Origin: an uncultured Pseudomonadota bacterium
GTDB taxonomy: Bacteria; Myxococcota_A; UBA796; UBA9615
DNA length: 7,885 bases
Assembly: GCA_937907595.1 (NCBI GenBank)
Contig: CALCXL010000608.1
Coordinates: forward strand, 1-7,885
Direction of reading: 5' to 3'
The translations under genes were made by a program, and so were the position numbers. Below the pieces are notes generated by a model. That model was not told the origin of the DNA, did not search any database, and worked only from the letters and a program-made list of their open reading frames with translations. Positions 1 to 5,611 of the stretch are shown here, one piece after another (position 1 is the first letter of the stretch; the number at the start of each line of letters is the position of its first letter).

Positions 1-1
1 G

Positions 2-556
2 AAGCAGACCGACTCCATGCTCGGCTTCAAGGACAGCTTCGTCTACGACAACTGGGGCCTGCTCCTGTGCTGCGCGGGGATCATGGGCGGCGTCTTCGCC
101 GGCTCCATCTCCGACCACCTCTTCCAGAGCCGCCGCGGGCCCGTCGCCGCCATCCTCTACGCCGTGATGCTCGTCTGCTCCGTCGCGCTGGTCTTCCTGT
201 ACGACACGGCGATCGTGGGCTGGCTGGTGGTCTTCATGTCCATGGCCGTCATCGGCGTGCACGGCATGCTCTCGGGCACCGCGTCCATGGACTTCGGCGG
301 CAAGAAGAACGTGGGCGTGGCCGTGGGCATCATCGACGGCTTCGTCTACCTGGGCACCGGGGTCATGGCCCTGACCTACGGGATGATCCTGCCCGAGGAG
401 CAGCTCGACGCCGCCGACAAGATCATCGGCCCCGCCACGCAGCCGGAGAACTGGATCGGCTGGCCCCTGGCCATGGTGCCCATGGCGCTGATCGGCACCC
501 TGCTGGCGACCCGGGTCTGGAACGCCAAGCCCAAGGGCAAGGCCGCCGCGCACTGA
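2..556 (+). CDS. Organophosphate:phosphate antiporter-type MFS transporter (GlpT/UhpC family), C-terminal part
   Basis: The reading frame is open to the left edge (K-Q-T-D-S precedes the first Met at 17), so this is the 3' part of a gene that starts outside the window. About 184 residues are visible. The family exchanges sugar phosphates or glycerol-3-phosphate for phosphate across the inner membrane. The sequence shows five hydrophobic segments, matching the last membrane helices of a 12-helix MFS protein. The family signature between two helices is present (AGSISDHLFQSRRGP, comparable to the AGWGSDKLF...RGP stretch of UhpC), followed by the FGGKKNVGVAVGIIDGFVYLG stretch that aligns with the late glycine-rich helix of GlpT/UhpC. 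The C-terminus is short and basic. Substrate cannot be assigned, because the N-terminal arginine that binds phosphate is not in view. The gene converges on the minus-strand gene that ends at 605. Confidence 0.85.
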   Translation, partial: KQTDSMLGFKDSFVYDNWGLLLCCAGIMGGVFAGSISDHLFQSRRGPVAAILYAVMLVCSVALVFLYDTAIVGWLVVFMSMAVIGVHGMLSGTASMDFGGKKNVGVAVGIIDGFVYLGTGVMALTYGMILPEEQLDAADKIIGPATQPENWIGWPLAMVPMALIGTLLATRVWNAKPKGKAAAH

Positions 557-570
557 TCGCGGGCTCCGTC

Positions 571-592
571 GGCGCCCTCGAGAGGGGGCGCC
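571..592. terminator. GNRA-loop hairpin between convergent genes, possible bidirectional terminator
   Basis: Arms GGCGCCCTC (571-579) and GGGGGCGCC (584-592) pair over 9 bp with one T-G wobble, closing a GAGA loop of the stable GNRA type. It lies 14 bases after the transporter stop and 12 bases before the end of the opposing gene. There is no T-run on either side, so this is not a canonical intrinsic terminator. A structural or Rho-assisted end, or protection of the RNA 3' end, is inference. Confidence 0.5.
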
Positions 593-604
593 GCGGGGGC
601 TCCC

Positions 605-871
605 TCAGACGACCTTGAGCTCGGCGATCGCGGCCTCGGCGAACATGATCCACTCGCTGGGATCCTGCTGCGCGGCCGAGGTGCAGAACTTCGCGTCGAA
701 CATCGCCGCCACCACGTCCGCAACATCCTCGTGCTGGGTCACGTCGGCCAGGGCTGCCTCCAGCAGCTTGGTGGCCTTGGTGGTGTAGGTGATGAAGTCG
801 TTGGGGTTGTGGCGGTCGACATCGAGCATGCCGTTGGCGAGCATCGATTCGACGATCAGCTTGGAGCGCAT
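605..871 (-). CDS. Small hypothetical protein, 88 residues
   Basis: I do not recognise a family. The ATG start is well supported by GAGAGG at 878-883, six bases upstream. The protein is acidic to neutral, with no signal peptide or membrane segment. It looks mostly helical: residues 3-16, 30-46, 48-60 and 71-86 carry regular hydrophobic spacing (for example TKATKLLEAALADV and VADVVAAMFDAKF). There is one cysteine (C63). A polar break near residues 18-26 (VDRHNPNDF) could be a turn. It is the last of four minus-strand genes, 102 bases after the FHA protein gene. That gap is wide enough for its own promoter, but I see no convincing one. A small cytosolic helical-bundle protein is as far as the sequence goes. 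Confidence 0.75.
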   Translation of the reverse strand: MRSKLIVESMLANGMLDVDRHNPNDFITYTTKATKLLEAALADVTQHEDVADVVAAMFDAKFCTSAAQQDPSEWIMFAEAAIAELKVV

Positions 872-973
872 TGCGGGCCTCTCAGGTGGTCTTGGGGTGC
901 CCGATTCTCCCCCGGGCGGCCGAAGCCTATCCGCGGCGCGGGCGATCCGCCAAGGGGGCCGAGTTGGTGGCGA

Positions 974-1660
974 TCAGGACAGGCCCAGCTCCATCAACAG
1001 GTCCAGCATGCGGTCCATGTCGATGCCCAGAAGCTCCGCGGCCACCGATCGGTCGCCCTCGCCGCGCACCAGGGCCTCGCGGGTCTGGGCCAGCTTCACC
1101 GCCCGGAGGGCCTGCTCCAGGGGCACCAGCTCGTCCCCCTGGGTCAGCAGCGGCGGCAGGTGGCCGCGGTCGATCTCCTCCGCGGTGGCCCGGGACGACT
1201 CCGTGGGCGCGCGCATGGTCTCCATCGAGGGATCCGGCGCGTCGAAGGCCGAGCCCAGCGTGTCCACCGCGCTGCCCTGCTCCGAGGACAGGTCGGTCGA
1301 CGGGACGTCGGGCACGTCCTGCTCGAACACCACCGCGATGCGGAACGGCGCCGTGGGGTCGCCCAGGTGCAGCTCGTCCCCGGGCTGCAGGTTGTCCGCG
1401 CGGCGGCGGTAGCCCCGCAGGTCCAGGAAGCCCGTGGCCCCCGCCCGGCGCACGGCTGAACCGTTGGTGGAGCCCAGGTCGACGTACTGGAACGTGCCGT
1501 CGGCCGCGTGGCGCAGCTCGCCGTGGGCGGTGGAGACGTGATCGACCTCGTCCAGGGGGAGGTCGTTCTCCTCCCCCCGACCGATTCGAAACGGCAGGCG
1601 CTCCACGACGACTCGCTCGCCTGCGCGCACCCCAGAAAGCATCATCAAGACCAAGCGCAC
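974..1660 (-). CDS. FHA-domain protein with C-terminal Fis-type helix-turn-helix
   Basis: This is a 228-residue soluble protein. Residues 1-112 form a forkhead-associated domain, a fold that binds phosphothreonine peptides. The hallmark residues are present: IGRGEENDLPL (G27, R28), VSTAHGEL (S43, H46) and DLGSTNGSAV (S64, N66, G67). Residues 113-175 are an acidic, Ser/Thr-rich linker that could itself be phosphorylated. Residues 180-228 match the C-terminal Fis-like domain of NtrC-type activators (LEQALRAVKLAQ..., then DRSVAAELLGI...LLMELGL), but no AAA+ ATPase sits between the two domains. The recognition helix (DMDRMLDLLM) lacks the basic residues normally seen there. The start is GTG at 1658-1660, preceded by AGAGGG four bases upstream; internal ATGs at residues 6-7 would cut into the first FHA strand. 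A partner Ser/Thr kinase is expected from the family but is not in this window. Confidence 0.88.
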   Translation of the reverse strand: MRLVLMMLSGVRAGERVVVERLPFRIGRGEENDLPLDEVDHVSTAHGELRHAADGTFQYVDLGSTNGSAVRRAGATGFLDLRGYRRRADNLQPGDELHLGDPTAPFRIAVVFEQDVPDVPSTDLSSEQGSAVDTLGSAFDAPDPSMETMRAPTESSRATAEEIDRGHLPPLLTQGDELVPLEQALRAVKLAQTREALVRGEGDRSVAAELLGIDMDRMLDLLMELGLS

Positions 1661-1711
1661 CGGACCCTCTATTCCCTGGTGCCTACCGTACCCAAACTGC
1701 CTGCCGACCGC

Positions 1712-3106
1712 TCAGTCGAAGTCGAACGCCAGGTCGATCCGCGAGAAGAGGTCCGGGGTGCCGGTGGCGCTGCCCACGAAGAGGCTGCCCACGATCAGGT
1801 CCGCCTGGAAGCGCTTGATGTGCAGGCCGATGCCGCCGCTGGCCGACAGCGTCGCCGCCACCGGGGCCACGTCGATGCGCTGCACCACGTCGTACTCAAA
1901 CGGCGCGTCGGGGTTGCCCTCGGCCGCCTTCGTGGTGGTGATCGTGCGGCCGCCCACCACCGTCGAGCGGATGCCGGCGCGCAGGATGACGACGGGGTGC
2001 ACGCGGTACTCGGCCCCCAGGCTGATCTCCGGCACCGCCAGATCGATCCCCTCGAAGGTGAAGCGCTCGATGCCGTCGTCGCCAGCGTCCAGGTCGTCGG
2101 TGCGCGACAGCGCCCGCACCCGCAGCGCCACGGCTCCCCGCACCAGCAGGTCGTCCGTGCGGTAGGTGAGCCCCACCCCCGCCCGGCCGTCGTGGGCCGT
2201 GACGTCGCGCAGGGCCAGCTCGTCGGGGCCGTCGGGGTTGACCAGGTTGTCGTCGAAGCGGAACGCGCCGTTGGCGAAGTCGTACTGGAAACCCGGGGTC
2301 ACGGAGATGCCGCGGTCCGCGTCGCCGATGTGCACGCGGAAGCCGCCGCCCACGCGCAGGTCCCGGTCCATGGACAGGATGCGGTCCACGCTGGGCTCGC
2401 TGGCCGTGCTCGACGTCTCCACCGTGCCCTGCTCGTCGTGCCAGGCGCTGGCGAAGCCCACGCGCACCCAGCCCTCGGGCCGCACGCGGTCGGCGATGGA
2501 GCCGCCCGACACGCCCAGGGTGGCGTTGAAGAGGTGGGTCTCCTTGCGCACGATCGTGACGTCTTCCAGGTCGTCGCGGTCGTTGTCGTCGATGCCCCAG
2601 TCCCGGGTGTTGCCGCCGGCGTAGTACAGGTTCAAGCCCACGCGCAGGGGCGAGTACTGGTCGCCCGCCGCGATGAACACGTCCAGGGGAAAGACCAGGG
2701 GCGCTGTGGTCTCCGTGGGACCGGCGGGGCCCGCGAGCAGGCCGCCGGGGCCCTGGGGCATGTACTGCGTCATCACCGGCCACAGCGCGTTGCCGAAGCC
2801 GTAGAGCTGCGGGTCCCGGTTGAGCACGACGCCCAGGGTGACCACCTTCTTGATGCGCACCGCCGCGCCGCCCAACGGCGAGATGCGGGTGGTGGCCACG
2901 CCCTCGGGCGTCAGCGCCGGCACCTCCACGCCCAGGGAGAACCAGGCGCGGTTGCTGTACCGGGCCATGAGCGCGGGGTTGGTGAAGGCGTTGCTGCTGT
3001 CCTCGGTGAAGAGGTCAGCGTCCCCCAATGCCTGCACCCGGGCGGTGTCGGCGTGGGCGGCGGTGGGCAACAGCAGCAGGGACAGCAGGGTCAGCAGGGA
3101 TCGCAC
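1712..3106 (-). CDS. Exported outer-membrane beta-barrel protein, FadL/PorV-like
   Basis: The protein has 464 residues. Residues 1-19 are a clear Sec signal peptide: R2, a Leu-rich core, and cleavage after AHA before D20. The mature protein opens with a hatch-like segment containing SNAFTNPALMARY (NPAL at 43-46). This recalls the N-terminal NPA motif of FadL/OmpP1 and PorV-type barrels. The rest alternates amphipathic strands (LRVGLNLYYAGG, VGLTYRTDDLLVRGAVALRVRA, EISLGAEYRVHPVVILRAGIRS) with polar, Asp-rich loops, as expected of a barrel of about 14 strands. The C-terminus (IDLAFDFD) is a plausible final strand, though the usual terminal Phe is replaced by Asp. The start is GTG, with GAGGAG at 3113-3118, six bases upstream. 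The gene lies between the GspG-like and FHA genes on the same strand. Hydrophobic-compound uptake or a secretion-linked barrel are both possible; the substrate is unknown. Confidence 0.8.
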   Translation of the reverse strand: MRSLLTLLSLLLLPTAAHADTARVQALGDADLFTEDSSNAFTNPALMARYSNRAWFSLGVEVPALTPEGVATTRISPLGGAAVRIKKVVTLGVVLNRDPQLYGFGNALWPVMTQYMPQGPGGLLAGPAGPTETTAPLVFPLDVFIAAGDQYSPLRVGLNLYYAGGNTRDWGIDDNDRDDLEDVTIVRKETHLFNATLGVSGGSIADRVRPEGWVRVGFASAWHDEQGTVETSSTASEPSVDRILSMDRDLRVGGGFRVHIGDADRGISVTPGFQYDFANGAFRFDDNLVNPDGPDELALRDVTAHDGRAGVGLTYRTDDLLVRGAVALRVRALSRTDDLDAGDDGIERFTFEGIDLAVPEISLGAEYRVHPVVILRAGIRSTVVGGRTITTTKAAEGNPDAPFEYDVVQRIDVAPVAATLSASGGIGLHIKRFQADLIVGSLFVGSATGTPDLFSRIDLAFDFD

Positions 3107-3181
3107 GGGCCTCTCCTCAGATCGGGACGATAGCGCCTCATGCGGAAAGGAGTCCTCCCCAGGGGGCGTCCGCGTGCCCGA

Positions 3182-3775
3182 TCAGGGCGCAGGCGCGTCC
3201 GGGGCGGCCTGATCGACGGGGGCCATCCCGTCGATGGGAGCGGTGGGCGACGGGGCGGGGGTGGCCCCCATCGGCTCCTCCACCGGCCACGGCGCCTCGA
3301 CCCGGCTGGGCCAGTCCCAGTTGGTGATGTCGCGGTCCGGGCCCTCGCCGCCGGGGCGACCGTCCCGGCCCAGGCAGCTGAGCTCGAAGGGGTGCGCCGC
3401 GCCCGGATCCAGGTTCTTGTAGATCAGCGGCCGGGCCCAGCCGTCCATCAGGATGTTGCGCTTGGTCACCGCCCAGGGCGGCGGGCTGCCGGCGTCCTCG
3501 GGCCAGACCAGCATGTCCAGGCCCTTGTATCCGGCGGGGTAGCGGCCGTACTGGGCGTGGAAGGCGATGAGGCGGGTCTCCACCTGCTTCATGTGGCCGG
3601 CGGACTGCAGCAGCAGGTGCTCGTGCGCGTTGTCCTCCATGGGACCGGCCACGAACTTCATCACCCGCGGCACCACGAAGATGAGGGCCACGAACAGCAG
3701 CGCGGTGCCGCCGACCATCACGGGCCAGGAGTCCTTGCGCTCGCCGAGGTCTTCGTTGGTGGGGGGTCGGTCCAT
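3182..3775 (-). CDS. Membrane-anchored protein with type II secretion GspG-like C-terminal domain
   Basis: The protein has 197 residues. A 16-residue cytosolic head (MDRPPTNEDLGERKDS) is followed by one membrane helix at about 17-42. A region then aligns along its length with the major pseudopilin GspG: a long helix (about 50-75), AQYGRYPAGYKGLDML (74-89), DGWARPLIYKN (111-121) and LGRDGRPGGEGPDRDITNW (135-153). D138, D147 and D149 fall where GspG carries its calcium-loop aspartates. The usual prepilin leader (basic, G, then FTLxE) is absent, so classical prepilin peptidase processing is unlikely. A 44-residue Pro/Ala tail (154-197) is extra. The ATG at 3773-3775 has no visible Shine-Dalgarno, but upstream in-frame codons give no better start. 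It heads the minus-strand group and is divergent from the glycosyltransferase. GspG homology is confident; the role is unknown. Confidence 0.83.
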   Translation of the reverse strand: MDRPPTNEDLGERKDSWPVMVGGTALLFVALIFVVPRVMKFVAGPMEDNAHEHLLLQSAGHMKQVETRLIAFHAQYGRYPAGYKGLDMLVWPEDAGSPPPWAVTKRNILMDGWARPLIYKNLDPGAAHPFELSCLGRDGRPGGEGPDRDITNWDWPSRVEAPWPVEEPMGATPAPSPTAPIDGMAPVDQAAPDAPAP

Positions 3776-3837
3776 GAGGCGGCGGGAATGTACACCCCTT
3801 TGGGGGGGCGGGTCCGCGGCTCCGGTAGCCTTGGTCC
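3776..3837. promoter_or_regulatory. Divergent intergenic region between the GspG-like and glycosyltransferase genes
   Basis: These 62 bases separate two divergent starts, so the promoters of both genes should lie here or reach into the coding regions. I see no convincing -35/-10 pair. TACATT, read on the minus strand just upstream of the GspG-like gene, is a weak -10-like match with no partner. A small inverted repeat, CCCCTTTGGGG, sits mid-region. Neither gene has a recognisable Shine-Dalgarno in this interval, which fits leaderless or short-leader transcripts; that is inference. Confidence 0.35.
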
Positions 3838-4995
3838 ATGTCCCCCTGGATCCCCGCGCTGGCCCTGTTGGGCGCCTACTGGCTGATCCGCATCGTGGTC
3901 ACCCGGGCCCGCTTCGCCGCCCGCCGCTTCCTGCTGGAGCCCGGCGAGTACGGCGACGAGCCCATCGACGCCACCGTCTCGGTCTGCATCCCCGCCCGGA
4001 ACGAGGCCGCGGTCATCGCCGACTGCGTGCGCGACGTGCTGGCCCAGGACCACCCCGGGCTGCTGGAGCTGATCCTGGTCGACGACGGCTCCGACGACGG
4101 CACCGGCGACATCGCCCGCTCCGCCGGGGACGATCGCCTGCGGGTGATCCGGGGCGAGGGCCCCCCGCCGGGCTGGATCGGCAAGTCGGCCGCGGTCTGG
4201 CGCGCCCAGCAGGAGGCTCGGGGGGACTGGCTGCTCTTCGTCGACGCCGACGTGCGCCTGCACCCCGCGGCCCTGTCCACGGCCCTGCGCGCCGCCCGCC
4301 ACCACGAGGCCCACATGGTCAGCTGGTTCGGTCAGCTGGACACGCGCAGCTTCTGGGAGCACGTCTGCATGCCCTTCATCGGCGACCTCATCGCCGTCTT
4401 CTCCCCCCTGAGCCGGGTCAACGACGAGGCCCTGGACGACTGCATCGCCAACGGCCAGTTCGTGCTGATCGAGCGCTGGGCCTACGACCGCGTCGGCGGC
4501 CACGAGGCCATCCGCGAGTCCGTCATCGACGACGTCTCCCTGGGCCGCGCGGTGAAGTTCCACCCCCCCGCCGGCCACCTGCGCCACCGCATGTTCCAGA
4601 GCCGCGGCCTCATGCAGGTCCGCATGTACGACTCCCTGGGCGCGATCTGGGCCGGCTTCGCCAAGAACTTCTTCGCCGCCGGCAAGCAGCAGACCGGCTG
4701 GCTGCTGGGGCTGGTCCTGTACCTGCTGCTGACGTCGGTGCTGCCCGCCTTGGCCGCGCCCTGGCTGCTGTGGCGGGGCGATGTGACGTCGGCGGCCTTC
4801 GCCCTGGCCGCCGTGGGCTGGATGCTGGCCTTTCGCTACAGCACGCGCTCGTTCACGCCCGCCCCCTGGTGGTCGCCGTGGCTGCAGCCCCTGGCCGCCC
4901 TGGTCACGGCCGGCATCGTGCTGCACAGCGTCTTCATCGGCCGCGGGTGGATGAAGCCGGTGTCCTGGAAGGGGCGCAGCGCGGGGCCCCAGTAG
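3838..4995 (+). CDS. Membrane-associated family 2 glycosyltransferase (HpnB/CrtQ-like)
   Basis: The protein has 385 residues and a GT-A fold inverting glycosyltransferase domain. An N-terminal hydrophobic segment (4-22) leads to VSVCIPARNEAAVI (47-60), the nucleotide-binding strand. It continues with VDDGSDDGTG (81-90), the PPPGWIGKSAAVW stretch (109-121), the metal-binding DAD at 136-138, and IDDVSLGRAVK (230-240), where D231/D232 are the likely catalytic-base region. Three hydrophobic segments follow at about 287-311, 317-333 and 346-367. This order, including GWxGK and SRVNDEAL, resembles hopanoid-associated HpnB and carotenoid CrtQ-type enzymes, which transfer a sugar to a lipid acceptor at the inner membrane. 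No hopanoid or carotenoid genes are nearby, so the acceptor is open. The ATG start lacks a clear Shine-Dalgarno; the hydrophobic N-terminus supports it. It converges on the gene ending at 5011, leaving 15 bases. Confidence 0.88.
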   Translation: MSPWIPALALLGAYWLIRIVVTRARFAARRFLLEPGEYGDEPIDATVSVCIPARNEAAVIADCVRDVLAQDHPGLLELILVDDGSDDGTGDIARSAGDDRLRVIRGEGPPPGWIGKSAAVWRAQQEARGDWLLFVDADVRLHPAALSTALRAARHHEAHMVSWFGQLDTRSFWEHVCMPFIGDLIAVFSPLSRVNDEALDDCIANGQFVLIERWAYDRVGGHEAIRESVIDDVSLGRAVKFHPPAGHLRHRMFQSRGLMQVRMYDSLGAIWAGFAKNFFAAGKQQTGWLLGLVLYLLLTSVLPALAAPWLLWRGDVTSAAFALAAVGWMLAFRYSTRSFTPAPWWSPWLQPLAALVTAGIVLHSVFIGRGWMKPVSWKGRSAGPQ

Positions 4996-5011
4996 CGCGG
5001 GTCGACGCGCT
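4994..5011. terminator. Short GC hairpin spanning both stop codons of convergent genes
   Basis: AGCGCG (4994-4999) pairs with CGCGCT (5006-5011) around a six-base loop. The stem includes bases of the glycosyltransferase TAG stop (4993-4995) and of the opposing TGA stop (5011-5013). No T-run follows on either strand. A six-bp all-but-one GC stem can arise by chance in DNA this GC-rich, so a terminator role is tentative. Confidence 0.3.
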
Positions 5012-5544
5012 CAGGCGAACAGGGCCACCGCCGCCCAGAGCGCCGCCGCCGCCGTGACGATCGCGGGCAGGCCCAGCAGGTCGACGGTGCGCCAGCGCGG
5101 CACGGACTCGTCCTCCCAGGGGGCGACGCTGATGCCGTCCCAGGTCACGGTCAGCGGGTCGGTGAAGGCGGGGAAGGTGCCCACGCGGTGGCGGGCCGTG
5201 ACCTGCCCGGTCGCCTGATCCCGGCGGCGCGACGGCGCCTCCATGGCGGCGCGGGGCAGCACCTCCAGGGGGCTGGGCAGGCCCATCCATTCGGTGGGGA
5301 TGAGGTCCTCGGGCAGGCGCCAGGGGGCGGCGACGCCGGGCAGGGCGACCTCCAGGGGTTGGGTGGGCATGTCCTCCAGGAGCGGCGGCAGGGCATGAGC
5401 GGGGTGGCTGCGGCCGCGGGGTCGGACCCGGACCACGGCGCGGTACTCCTCCTGCAGCAGCTCGAAGTCGCCGCGGCCAAAGAAGGCGTCGTCCACGGCG
5501 GGGCGCAGGAGGACGGGGGGCGTGTCGAAGGCGGTGTCGTTCAT
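5011..5544 (-). CDS. Pro-rich protein with single C-terminal membrane anchor, function unknown
   Basis: I recognise no family. I chose the ATG at 5542-5544 because AAGGAG lies at 5550-5555, five bases upstream. A longer open frame reaching 5739 would run into the MFS gene and encodes Arg/Pro-rich shadow sequence. The product has 177 residues with no signal peptide. Residues 1-150 are hydrophilic, rich in Pro and acidic residues, with aromatic patches (FFGRGDFELLQEEY at 21-34, WRLPEDLIPTEWMGLP at 75-90, LTVTWDGISVAPWEDE at 131-146). Residues 155-177 (LLGLPAIVTAAAALWAAVALFA) form one hydrophobic segment running to the last residue. This is the layout of a tail-anchored protein with the bulk in the cytosol, or a membrane-end domain. 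It follows the MFS transporter by 67 bases on the same strand and may be its accessory; that is inference. Confidence 0.7.
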   Translation of the reverse strand: MNDTAFDTPPVLLRPAVDDAFFGRGDFELLQEEYRAVVRVRPRGRSHPAHALPPLLEDMPTQPLEVALPGVAAPWRLPEDLIPTEWMGLPSPLEVLPRAAMEAPSRRRDQATGQVTARHRVGTFPAFTDPLTVTWDGISVAPWEDESVPRWRTVDLLGLPAIVTAAAALWAAVALFA

Positions 5545-5558
5545 GGCGGCTCCTTGTC

Positions 5559-5587
5559 TGCAGCCGGGGGCGGCGGTCCCGGCTGCA
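5559..5587 (-). promoter_or_regulatory. Strong inverted repeat in the leader of the tail-anchored protein gene
   Basis: On the plus strand TGCAGCCGGG (5559-5568) and CCCGGCTGCA (5578-5587) are exact reverse complements, giving a 10-bp stem and a nine-base loop. On the minus-strand transcript the hairpin ends three bases before the AAGGAG ribosome site at 5550-5555, and it begins after the MFS stop at 5612. No U-run follows it, so it is more likely an mRNA-stability or translation-modulating structure, or an operator-like palindrome, than an intrinsic terminator. Confidence 0.5.
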
Positions 5588-5611
5588 CCATGAACATGGG
5601 TGCTGGGTCGA

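Noticed and set aside
872..973. Possible promoter or small gene in the 102-base gap before the 88-residue protein
   Set aside because: No -35/-10 pair is convincing, and I find no frame with a ribosome site; beyond the GAGAGG at 878-883 I see only a trivial GGCG-GAT-CGCC repeat.
1508..3133. A 541-codon plus-strand open frame opposite the outer-membrane barrel gene, longer than the gene itself
   Set aside because: Its translation is a low-complexity run of His, Val, Gly, Ala and Arg without any domain, typical of antisense frames in high-GC coding DNA. The minus-strand frame has a signal peptide, barrel strands and a ribosome site.
3107..3181. Possible terminator in the gap between the GspG-like and barrel genes
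   Set aside because: Only short C-run/G-run pairings (CCCC-CT-GGGG with a two-base loop) are available, too tight to fold, and no T-run follows.
3567..5057. A 496-codon plus-strand frame overlapping the glycosyltransferase
   Set aside because: It is an Arg/Pro/Ala-rich shadow in another frame of the glycosyltransferase, which has all its motifs in frame from 3838.
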